Source: Candidatus Parcubacteria bacterium
GTDB lineage: Bacteria; Patescibacteriota; Minisyncoccia; Phycocordibacterales; CAIZLB01
NCBI GenBank assembly: GCA_014378965.1
Contig: JACMMR010000006.1
Location: 1 to 5,498 of the forward strand
Direction of reading: 5' to 3'
DNA: 5,498 nt
Position 1 is the first letter of the stretch, and each line of letters opens with the position of its first letter. Made by a program: the position numbers and the translations under genes. A model generated the notes under the pieces. It was given only the letters and a program-made list of their open reading frames with translations, did not search any database and was not told the DNA's origin. Shown here piece after piece: positions 1 through 5,451 of the stretch.

Positions 1-90
1 GGTGTTTTTTATCTCAGTAGCTAATTGATCTCGTTCTTCTTGAGACTGTTCTTTGGAAAAATCTTTGATGAATTTCGGGTTAGATTCCAT
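1..90 (-). CDS. N-terminal fragment of an unidentified protein (cut by window edge)
   Basis: Thirty codons are open from the ATG at 90 to the window edge, and the rest of the gene lies outside. The fragment starts MESNPKFIKDFSKEQ and is highly charged and hydrophilic, with alternating acidic and basic residues that suggest helix. It has no signal peptide or membrane segment. I do not recognise a family. The start is supported by an exact extended -10 box whose last base is six nucleotides before the ATG, so the A of ATG falls at the expected transcription start and no ribosome binding site is present or needed. It lies 69 bp beyond the tRNA-Ser 3' end on the same strand but has its own promoter. 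It could be a chance ORF, but the promoter-start spacing matches that of recG and the cytochrome b5 gene in this window, which makes a real gene likely. Confidence 0.6.
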   Translation of the reverse strand, partial: MESNPKFIKDFSKEQSQEERDQLATEIKNT

Positions 91-96
91 CGGTTG

Positions 97-105
97 ATTA
101 TATCA
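97..105 (-). promoter_or_regulatory. Extended -10 promoter (TGATATAAT) of the left-edge gene
   Basis: Read on the minus strand, the nine bases TGATATAAT form a perfect extended -10 element. Six bases (CAACCG) separate the box from the ATG at 90. A standard start seven bases past the box puts the first transcribed base on the A of the ATG. No good -35 is seen. The same nonamer occurs before recG. Confidence 0.65.
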
Positions 106-159
106 CAACTCGACTTCTGTAAATGTAAGCTATAGGTCGACACCGATACTTTTATGTGT

Positions 160-251
160 TGGCGGAGACGGAGGGATTCGAACCCTCGGGACCTTTTGAC
201 GAGCCCGCCTCTTTAGCAAAGAGGTACATTCGACCACTCTGACACGTCTCC
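160..251 (-). tRNA. tRNA-Ser (anticodon GCU)
   Basis: The 92-nt gene folds into a class II tRNA. The acceptor stem is a perfect 7 bp (GGAGACG with CGTCTCC). The anticodon stem is CCTCT/AGAGG around a seven-base loop TTGCTAA with anticodon GCT (plus-strand 215-217), reading AGC and AGU serine codons. A long variable arm, typical of tRNA-Ser, is followed by a T arm GAGGG-TTCGAAT-CCCTC. The discriminator is G, as usual for serine, and CCA is encoded at 162-160. No clear intrinsic terminator follows before the next minus-strand gene. Confidence 0.96.
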
Positions 252-263
252 TTTATGTATCTA

Positions 264-272
264 TATATACCA
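264..272 (-). promoter_or_regulatory. Probable extended -10 promoter of tRNA-Ser
   Basis: On the minus strand TGG-TATATA forms an extended -10 box ending 12 bases before the first base of the tRNA. This predicts a 5' leader of about 5-6 nt for RNase P removal. No convincing -35 is visible. The box shares the 64-bp divergent spacer (252-315) with the promoter of the cytochrome b5 gene. Confidence 0.45.
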
Positions 273-299
273 CAGATATGATGTTTTTGATAGAAAAAA

Positions 300-309
300 T
301 GTATATAAT
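300..309 (+). promoter_or_regulatory. Promoter (-10 TATAAT at 304-309) of the cytochrome b5/reductase pair
   Basis: A consensus TATAAT at 304-309 lies six bases before the ATG at 316, and a TG at 300-301 may act as an extended -10. The predicted start of transcription is the A of the ATG, so the mRNA would be leaderless. No good -35 hexamer is present at 16-18 bp spacing. Confidence 0.6.
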
Positions 310-315
310 TATTAT

Positions 316-699
316 ATGAATAACAATAAAAAAATTATAATTATAGTATTAGTATTTGTTGTATTGACTGCCTTATTATTCCTTAGAAACAAAACTACAG
401 ACCCTATAATCAATTCAACAGCATCATCTACAGCATCAACCACAGTCTCAGTCAACGAAGTTAAATCTTACACATTAGACGAAGTTGCAAAGCACAATCA
501 ACCGACAGATTGCTGGCTAGTTATAAACAGTAAGGTCATCAACCCCACCCAGTTTATTGCCGAAGGAAAACATCCTAACGATTCAATCCTAAAAGGTTGT
601 GGAAAGGACGCAACCCTAATGTTTGAAAACATACCAAAACACCAAGGACCAAGACCACAAGAAGCATTGAAACAATATGAGATCGGTGTGTTAAAATAA
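316..699 (+). CDS. Membrane-anchored cytochrome b5-domain protein, outward-facing
   Basis: Probable single-heme electron carrier of 127 residues. Residues 7-23 form one hydrophobic helix after a short basic N-terminus (an uncleaved signal anchor, with no lipobox). Residues 25-50 are a Ser/Thr-rich linker. Residues 51-127 match the cytochrome b5 heme/steroid-binding family: the opening YTLDEVAKHN, the DCWLVI strand, then H86 in a KHP motif (standing for the family's HPGG), GKDAT at 96-100, and H109. The 23-residue gap between H86 and H109 suits the paired axial heme ligands of b5, where it is about 24, so heme binding is expected. By the positive-inside rule the domain sits outside the membrane. 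The start follows the TATAAT box by six bases, without a Shine-Dalgarno. The stop is 4 bp before the flavocytochrome gene, implying an operon; I infer that this protein accepts electrons from that reductase. A b5-fold non-heme binder is the alternative, but both His are present. Confidence 0.85.
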   Translation: MNNNKKIIIIVLVFVVLTALLFLRNKTTDPIINSTASSTASTTVSVNEVKSYTLDEVAKHNQPTDCWLVINSKVINPTQFIAEGKHPNDSILKGCGKDATLMFENIPKHQGPRPQEALKQYEIGVLK

Positions 700-703
700 A
701 TCG

Positions 704-1900
704 ATGGAACAAACACTTACACTTTCAACTCTTTTATATTCGATAGGAAAATTATTTGGTACAATTGGTTTTATATCACTTACTTTTCTAATATTCTCTG
801 GTGACACTGCACGGTTTTGGAATAAGTATATTGGATTAGATAAGATTATAAAATTCCAAAGAAAGTTCTCATACTTTGTAGCATTCTTTGTTATTTTTCA
901 TCCTATATTTTTCATTCTCTCAAGTGGATCAGCTAAAAAGTTTCTTATTCCAAACTTTACATATACTACATTAGCTGCAGGAATCATGGCCTTGTATATA
1001 TTTGTAGGAGTGTTGATTGCCTCTGCATTGTACAAAAGAATTTCTTACACAGTGTGGCAGTACATACACATTTTAACATATGTTTTATTCTTCTTTGCCC
1101 TGTATCACGGATACAGCGGAGGTACAGCAGATGAATATAACCCTATCTATACCATAGCTTTTTTGCTGATTATTATTGGAATACTATATAGAACAATGTA
1201 CAAATTGAAGGCAAAAAAGACAAGTAAGTTTTATATTAAAAGTCTAACCCAGAAAACGCATGATACTTTCACCTTAACAGTTAAAGGTAGTAAAGATTTT
1301 ATTGCTGGACAATTCTGTTTTTTAAGATTAAATAAGAACAAACTTTACGCTCGTCATCCTTTTACAATCTCAAGTGCACCTGGTGAAGATTTATCTTTTA
1401 CTATAAAGCTAGCTGGCCGATTTACACAAATTGCCAAAGATCTTAAAGATGGTGATGAGATTTTTATTGATGGACCTTTTGGAAATTTTATACCAAAGCC
1501 AGAAAAGGATTTAGTTTTTATAGCCGGTGGTGTTGGAATTACCCCTTTCATGAGTATATTGAAAGATCATGTAAACAAAAATATTGATCAAAACATAACT
1601 TTGATTTACGGCTCAAGAACTGAGAATGATATTATTTTTAAAAAAGAGTTTGATACAATCAATACACCTTGGTTTAAAAAGTTATATCTTTTGAGTTTGG
1701 TTGAGAGTGATGCAGTACTATCACCTAATTGTGAGAAAGGGTTTATAAACAAAGATGTACTGGAGAGGTATGTAAAAAACACAAAAGGTTCTCTGTACTA
1801 TATTTGTGGACCTGAAATCATGAAGGATAATGCAAAAAAGTTGTTGAAAGCAAATGGAGTACCATCAGCTCAGGTATATGTTGAGGATTTCTTTTGGTAG
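704..1900 (+). CDS. Ferric reductase/NADPH oxidase-like transmembrane flavocytochrome
   Basis: This 398-residue membrane reductase is predicted to move electrons from cytosolic NAD(P)H through FAD and b-type heme across the membrane. Residues 8-166 hold five likely helices (about 8-32, 55-74, 85-109, 116-136, 145-164). Basic loops at 37-54, 110-115 and 163-175 place the N-terminus outside and the C-terminus inside. H66, H122 and H135 sit at the heme positions of the ferric-reductase/YedZ-MsrQ/NOX superfamily (13-residue spacing in the fourth helix). Residue 52, 14 before H66, where NOX has a fourth His, is Gln. The FAD domain shows GQF (202-204) and RHPFTISS (217-224). The nucleotide domain shows GGVGITPF (275-282) and CGP (369-371 region), and the chain ends in aromatic W398. 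Fused layout and length resemble SpNox-type prokaryotic oxidases. It follows the cytochrome b5 gene by 4 bp with no ribosome binding site, suggesting coupled translation. The acceptor (oxygen, ferric iron or the b5 protein) cannot be decided from sequence. Confidence 0.88.
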   Translation: MEQTLTLSTLLYSIGKLFGTIGFISLTFLIFSGDTARFWNKYIGLDKIIKFQRKFSYFVAFFVIFHPIFFILSSGSAKKFLIPNFTYTTLAAGIMALYIFVGVLIASALYKRISYTVWQYIHILTYVLFFFALYHGYSGGTADEYNPIYTIAFLLIIIGILYRTMYKLKAKKTSKFYIKSLTQKTHDTFTLTVKGSKDFIAGQFCFLRLNKNKLYARHPFTISSAPGEDLSFTIKLAGRFTQIAKDLKDGDEIFIDGPFGNFIPKPEKDLVFIAGGVGITPFMSILKDHVNKNIDQNITLIYGSRTENDIIFKKEFDTINTPWFKKLYLLSLVESDAVLSPNCEKGFINKDVLERYVKNTKGSLYYICGPEIMKDNAKKLLKANGVPSAQVYVEDFFW

Positions 1901-1959
1901 AAACTATCTTTTCATACTCTTTGATACTTGTATTTTTTGAGTAAATTAAGTGATAGTTT
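1901..1959. repeat. Nested inverted repeats between the reductase gene and recG
   Basis: A perfect 8-bp inverted pair (AAACTATC at 1901-1908, GATAGTTT at 1952-1959) encloses a second 5-bp pair (TACTC at 1915-1919, GAGTA at 1939-1943). The first arm starts directly after the reductase stop codon. The loop contains a run of six T (1933-1938), but no stable stem sits immediately before it, so this is not a canonical terminator. It may fold in the 3' untranslated region; chance is possible in DNA this AT-rich. The rest of the spacer (1960-2029) holds only the recG promoter. Confidence 0.25.
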
Positions 1960-2013
1960 ACTATATGCATAAAAATGATTACAACATTTTAAGAGGTATG
2001 CTTGCAGACAATC

Positions 2014-2022
2014 TGATATAAT
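2014..2022 (+). promoter_or_regulatory. Extended -10 promoter (TGATATAAT) of recG
   Basis: TGATATAAT, identical to the box before the left-edge gene, ends seven bases before the recG ATG. The expected transcription start is at 2029, leaving a 0-1 nt leader. No -35 match is seen at 16-18 bp spacing, as expected for extended -10 promoters. Confidence 0.65.
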
Positions 2023-2029
2023 ACACCCA

Positions 2030-4306
2030 ATGAACTCAAACTTCCTCAAAAAACCCATATCTGACATAGTCACCTTGAGTAAACCTCATCAGCTAGCCTT
2101 TGAAAAACTAAGAATTAAAACAGTATTTGATGTGCTGTATCATTTCCCTGTTCGATACGGAGATGCCTTCAAAGCCACATACATACGAGACGTTGAGGTT
2201 GATCAAACAGTTGTTCTTTATGGGGAAATACAAAGTGTTGAAGCCAATCAAAGTTTTAGAACTAAAATGATGGTAGTGGACGCTACTTTAAAAGATGACA
2301 CTGGGCAAATAAAGCTATCTTGGTACAATCAGATATATATCAGCAAAATGTTTAGAGAAGGAGACATTGTAAAAGTTTCTGGAACAATAAAAGAAACTAA
2401 AGGAAAATTTTTAATTTTAAATCCAACTATTGAAAAAACAAAAGCTGATCCATTAAATCAGGGAATAAACTTATTTGTACAAAAAGAAGAAGTACTATTT
2501 TTACCAATTTACAGAGAAACTAGAAATCTAAGTTCAAAATATTTTCATACAGTTATTGAAAAAATTTTTAAGCATACTGAATTTAAAAGTATTATAGATA
2601 CTATTCCGGAAGATGTGAGAAAAAAATACTCCCTGCCCAACCTACACGATGCCCTTATTTACATACATAGTCCACGTATTGAGAAAGATACAGAGGTTGC
2701 TAAAAAAAGATTTGCTTTCGAAGAAGTATTCAATATACAATTAAAAAATGCCAAAAACAGAAAAGATGCTGAGTCCTCAACTTCATATTCTTTTGTTGGA
2801 CTAGACGAAGCACTCGACAATTTTAGAAAACATTTATCTTTTGACCTTACAGAAGCTCAGGAAAAATCAATCAAAGCCATAATCAACGACTTTAAAAAAA
2901 CACATCCGATGTCTCGTCTTCTTGAGGGTGATGTAGGTTCAGGAAAAACTGCTGTGGCTGCAGCTGCGTCATACGCTATCGTAGCCTCAAGAGTAAAAAG
3001 TATGAGAGATCAAGATCAGAAAAACGCTCGCCTACAAGTTGCATACATGGCACCAACCGAGATATTAGCAAAACAACATTATGAATCTTTCACACAACTT
3101 TTTGCAAAACTACCCATCAACATAGGTTTACTGACTGGTTCAGGTTGTAAAAAATTTCCATCAAAAAGCTCTTTACTTACAAACAAGATAGGGACCGATA
3201 TTTCCAAAAACCAAATGTTAAAATGGATTGCCTCAGGAGACATATCCATCGTTATCGGAACACACGCACTCATACAAAAATCAGTAGTATTTCGTGACCT
3301 TGCTTTTGTTATAATAGATGAACAACATCGTTTTGGAACAAAACAAAGACAAAAGCTAGCCAACAAACACTTAGTAGATGAGGAAACAAAAAATAAGCTG
3401 AAGAAAAAAGATTCACTACGTGTAAATAAAAAGTCATATATTGATAATAAAAATAATTATGAGGGTGTTCAAATAATTCAAACACCACACTTGTTGTCTA
3501 TGACTGCCACACCTATTCCTCGAACCCTTGCTTTAACTGTCTATGGAGATCTTGATCTATCAATAGTAGACCAAATGCCCTCAGGAAGAAAACCTATCAT
3601 TACTGAGATAATAAGTGACGAAAAAAGAGAAGTGATGTATAAACATGTACATACTCAGCTTGAGCAAGGAAGACAGGTATATGTGGTGTGTGCTCGTATT
3701 CAAGATCCTGATCCAGACTTGATGAGTAGATTAAATGTTAAATCAGTTCAAGAAGAGGCGGAACGATTGAAGAAAAATAATTTCAAAGAATACACTATCG
3801 GTATCCTTCATGGAAAAATGAAAACTATAGAGAAAGATAAAACTATGAAAGATTTTCTTGATGGAAAAATTAATATTTTAGTTGCAACCTCGGTTATTGA
3901 GGTTGGGGTAAATGTTCCGAATGCCACTGTTATTATGATTGAAGGATCTGACCGATTTGGATTATCACAAATTCACCAGCTTCGAGGTCGTGTGATCAGG
4001 GGAACGTACCAGGCTTATTGTTATCTTTGTACATCAACAACAAATGCAAAAACAGTCGAGAGACTTAATGCTTTGAAAAAAGCTAAAAATGGTTTTGAAC
4101 TAGCCGAGCTTGATCTCAAAATGCGAGGAGCTGGAGAGTTGTATGGTGACAAGCAATGGGGATTGTCTGATATAGGAATGGAGGCAATAAAAAACCTAAA
4201 AATGGTTGAGGCTGCAAGAGAAGCGGCGCAGGAGTTAGTTGAACAAGGATTATCTCCAGAATTGTTAAAACTGGTGGAGGAGAATGCGAGCTTGCATATG
4301 GAGTAA
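2030..4306 (+). CDS. recG: ATP-dependent DNA helicase RecG
   Basis: RecG is a superfamily 2 translocase that regresses stalled forks and branch-migrates Holliday junctions. The 758 residues compare with about 690 for typical RecG. Residues 1-150 contain the N-terminal and OB-fold wedge region (RTKMMVVDATLKDDTG). The helicase core follows: Walker A GDVGSGKT (300-307), motif Ia APTEILAKQH (341-350), GTHAL (410-414), motif II DEQHRFG (430-436), motif III TATPIPR (492-498), motif V ATSVIEVGVNVP (619-630) and motif VI QLRGRVIRG (650-658). The C-terminal TRG-like part FELAELDLKMRGAGELYG (689-706) separates RecG from other SF2 helicases such as Mfd. Three insertions explain the extra length (about 322-333, 371-397 and 437-485). 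Motif VI has Ile656 where Gly is usual; the conserved arginines remain. The N-terminal helix-hairpin GVGPK motif is degenerate (LSKPHQ). There is no ribosome binding site; its promoter predicts a leaderless mRNA. No terminator follows directly. Confidence 0.97.
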   Translation: MNSNFLKKPISDIVTLSKPHQLAFEKLRIKTVFDVLYHFPVRYGDAFKATYIRDVEVDQTVVLYGEIQSVEANQSFRTKMMVVDATLKDDTGQIKLSWYNQIYISKMFREGDIVKVSGTIKETKGKFLILNPTIEKTKADPLNQGINLFVQKEEVLFLPIYRETRNLSSKYFHTVIEKIFKHTEFKSIIDTIPEDVRKKYSLPNLHDALIYIHSPRIEKDTEVAKKRFAFEEVFNIQLKNAKNRKDAESSTSYSFVGLDEALDNFRKHLSFDLTEAQEKSIKAIINDFKKTHPMSRLLEGDVGSGKTAVAAAASYAIVASRVKSMRDQDQKNARLQVAYMAPTEILAKQHYESFTQLFAKLPINIGLLTGSGCKKFPSKSSLLTNKIGTDISKNQMLKWIASGDISIVIGTHALIQKSVVFRDLAFVIIDEQHRFGTKQRQKLANKHLVDEETKNKLKKKDSLRVNKKSYIDNKNNYEGVQIIQTPHLLSMTATPIPRTLALTVYGDLDLSIVDQMPSGRKPIITEIISDEKREVMYKHVHTQLEQGRQVYVVCARIQDPDPDLMSRLNVKSVQEEAERLKKNNFKEYTIGILHGKMKTIEKDKTMKDFLDGKINILVATSVIEVGVNVPNATVIMIEGSDRFGLSQIHQLRGRVIRGTYQAYCYLCTSTTNAKTVERLNALKKAKNGFELAELDLKMRGAGELYGDKQWGLSDIGMEAIKNLKMVEAAREAAQELVEQGLSPELLKLVEENASLHME

Positions 4307-4311
4307 AAATG

Positions 4312-4320
4312 TGATATAGT
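4312..4320 (+). promoter_or_regulatory. Extended -10 promoter (TGATATAGT) of the short 46-codon unit
   Basis: TGATATAGT differs at one base from the two exact copies of the nonamer elsewhere in the window. It starts six bases after the recG stop and ends nine bases before the ATG at 4330. The predicted start is near 4327, giving a leader of about 3 nt. No -35 is evident. Confidence 0.5.
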
Positions 4321-4329
4321 ATTTTTGTT

Positions 4330-4470
4330 ATGAAAAAGAAAAAACTAACAGCTCAAAAAAAACCACTCGCTTCGCAAGATGTCGAACTTAGACCAAAAAT
4401 AACTAATGGGGAGATAAGGAGTTTAGTTCCCCTCATTCGAAAAATTATGGATTGTAAAACCTCCATATAG
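4330..4470 (+). CDS. Small basic hypothetical protein (46 aa)
   Basis: A 46-codon ORF starts MKKKKLTAQKKPLASQD and ends at TAG 4468-4470. It has 12 Lys/Arg against 4 Asp/Glu, a lysine-rich N-terminus and a mildly amphipathic C-terminal stretch (about 28-40). There is no membrane segment and one Cys (C42). I recognise no family. The case for a gene is its setting: an extended -10 box 9 bp upstream, an ATG at the leaderless-type position used by its neighbours, and a strong intrinsic terminator three bases after the stop. This makes a self-contained transcript of about 178 nt. A basic microprotein that binds nucleic acid or ribosomes is one guess. The alternatives are a small non-coding RNA in which the ORF is incidental, or a decayed gene. 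Read-through from recG could also transcribe it. Confidence 0.5.
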   Translation: MKKKKLTAQKKPLASQDVELRPKITNGEIRSLVPLIRKIMDCKTSI

Positions 4471-4472
4471 TT

Positions 4473-4504
4473 TAGCCCCGGCAGCATTGCCGGGCTATTT
4501 TTTT
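4473..4504 (+). terminator. Intrinsic terminator after the 46-codon unit (and recG)
   Basis: A GC-rich hairpin in AT-rich surroundings: seven continuous pairs CCCGGCA/TGCCGGG with loop GCAT (4484-4487), extended past one bulged C (4476) by TAG/CTA, then seven T (4498-4504). The T run and a downstream A/T stretch give plus-strand polarity. On the minus strand the hairpin is not followed by a T run. The T tract overlaps the stop codon of the convergent minus-strand gene (4503-4505). Confidence 0.92.
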
Positions 4505-5372
4505 ATAAATTTTCTAATGCCGCTTGTAAGTTTCCATGAAAACTGTCTCTGTCACCCGTATCTATATTTGTAGCTAGACGATGTTTTAATTTTTTGATTA
4601 ATTCAAAATCAGTTTTTAAAGTTGTGTAGGCTATGATAACTCGGTTTGCGATTTCTTTATCTTGTATTTCATTTGCTAATCTAATAAAAAATTCACATTG
4701 TATCAAGACTTGTTCAACAATCTGAAATTGAACAGGATGATCTTCTATTTTGTTATCCTCTCCTTCTGCAAACATATTTACCAAACCTCTCATAGTGTTA
4801 CCATCTGCACCAATAACAACTAGTGGCACTTCTCCAAGCTGACCCATAAAACGATTGTCATTTGATTTAAAAAAATCAACATTACCCAGTTCACCTTTTT
4901 TTAATTTGTTTGCAATTCTTTCAATTTTTTTTAAAATAGTTGTATACCCTGCATATGTAATATCTAAAGCAAAACCATGATGATTTAATGCACCCCCACT
5001 CATTCTTTCGGCAACCAAATCAACCCCATTAAAATAATCATCATATCGTGTAGTTGGATAAATTTGTGACGTTGGACCAAACCAAGTTTTTACATTTAAA
5101 ATAATCCCTTCCAGACAATCAGCAAGCTTTTTAGACATTTCAGATCTACTTCGAACTTCCTGTGATTCTTGAGCCAACTTTGCTTCAAAATCCTCTTCAG
5201 CTTTTTTAACTTTTATTTCCTTACTTGCCACGTATTCTATTGTATATGGACCCACCCCCTCAAAATCCTTCATCCTTCTCCCAACCATCTTCTTATCATA
5301 AACCTCCTCTGCTCTTTTAGCAGCTCGTTCATGTAACACATAACCAACTTGTTCACTAAAGCTTTCTTTCAT
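4503..5372 (-). CDS. Conserved-looking protein of unknown function (289 aa), directly behind tRNA-Ile
   Basis: I cannot assign a family with confidence. The 289 residues have no signal peptide or membrane helix, so the protein is probably cytosolic. Residues 46-88 are rich in Lys/Glu and probably form a long helix or coiled coil. Residues 96-142 look like the conserved core: KTWFGPTSQIYPTTRYDD, then FNGVDLVAE with D118 and E122, then FALDIT with D137. An acidic residue on one strand followed by a D-x-T strand recalls the PD-(D/E)XK nuclease-like fold, but the usual Lys is Thr139, so an inactive or divergent member is only a suggestion. A predicted VPLVVIGAD strand (182-190) precedes helical C-terminal repeats. 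The start chosen is ATG 5372-5370. It lies one nucleotide past the tRNA discriminator base and has no Shine-Dalgarno. An in-frame TTG two codons earlier lies inside the tRNA acceptor stem and is less plausible. It is convergent with recG and shares the terminator region. Confidence 0.8.
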   Translation of the reverse strand: MKESFSEQVGYVLHERAAKRAEEVYDKKMVGRRMKDFEGVGPYTIEYVASKEIKVKKAEEDFEAKLAQESQEVRSRSEMSKKLADCLEGIILNVKTWFGPTSQIYPTTRYDDYFNGVDLVAERMSGGALNHHGFALDITYAGYTTILKKIERIANKLKKGELGNVDFFKSNDNRFMGQLGEVPLVVIGADGNTMRGLVNMFAEGEDNKIEDHPVQFQIVEQVLIQCEFFIRLANEIQDKEIANRVIIAYTTLKTDFELIKKLKHRLATNIDTGDRDSFHGNLQAALENL

Positions 5373-5373
5373 G

Positions 5374-5446
5374 TGCAAGCACTAGGATTTGAACCTAGGA
5401 CCGGTCGTGTATAAGACGACTGCTCTACCAACTGAGCTATGCTTGC
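5374..5446 (-). tRNA. tRNA-Ile (anticodon UAU)
   Basis: A 73-nt cloverleaf has a perfect acceptor stem GCAAGCA/TGCTTGC, D arm GCTC-AGTTGGTA-GAGC, anticodon stem GTCGT/ACGAC with loop CTTATAC, a five-base variable loop, and T arm CTAGG-TTCAAAT-CCTAG. With U33 and A37 in place the anticodon is UAU (plus-strand 5411-5413), which reads AUA isoleucine. Ile-type features seen are A73, U12-A23 and C29-G41; base 38 is C rather than A. CCA is not encoded (A73 is followed by CATG), so CCA must be added after processing. The downstream ORF starts one base after A73. Confidence 0.92.
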
Positions 5447-5451
5447 GTATC

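Noticed and set aside
131..153. Hairpin TATAGGT-CGAC-ACCGATA followed by CTTTT
   Set aside because: The stem has a mismatch, the T run is only four, and it points on the plus strand with no plus-strand gene upstream in the window. On the minus strand, downstream of tRNA-Ser, it lacks a T tail.
3079..3366. Open frame opposite recG on the minus strand (95 codons)
   Set aside because: It is antisense to the conserved helicase motifs Ia to II, its translation is Cys/Ser-rich with no domain, and it has no promoter. The same reasoning rejects the antisense frames at 498-716 and 1354-1551.
4406..4436. Inverted pair GGGGA/TCCCC inside the 46-codon ORF
   Set aside because: Only five continuous pairs with a 16-base loop. 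This is weak, although it could contribute if the transcript acts as an RNA.
5370..5378. TTG start at 5378 giving two extra N-terminal residues to the 289-residue protein
   Set aside because: The TTG lies inside the tRNA-Ile acceptor stem and would be lost on tRNA processing. The ATG at 5372 lies just outside the tRNA and fits the leaderless pattern.
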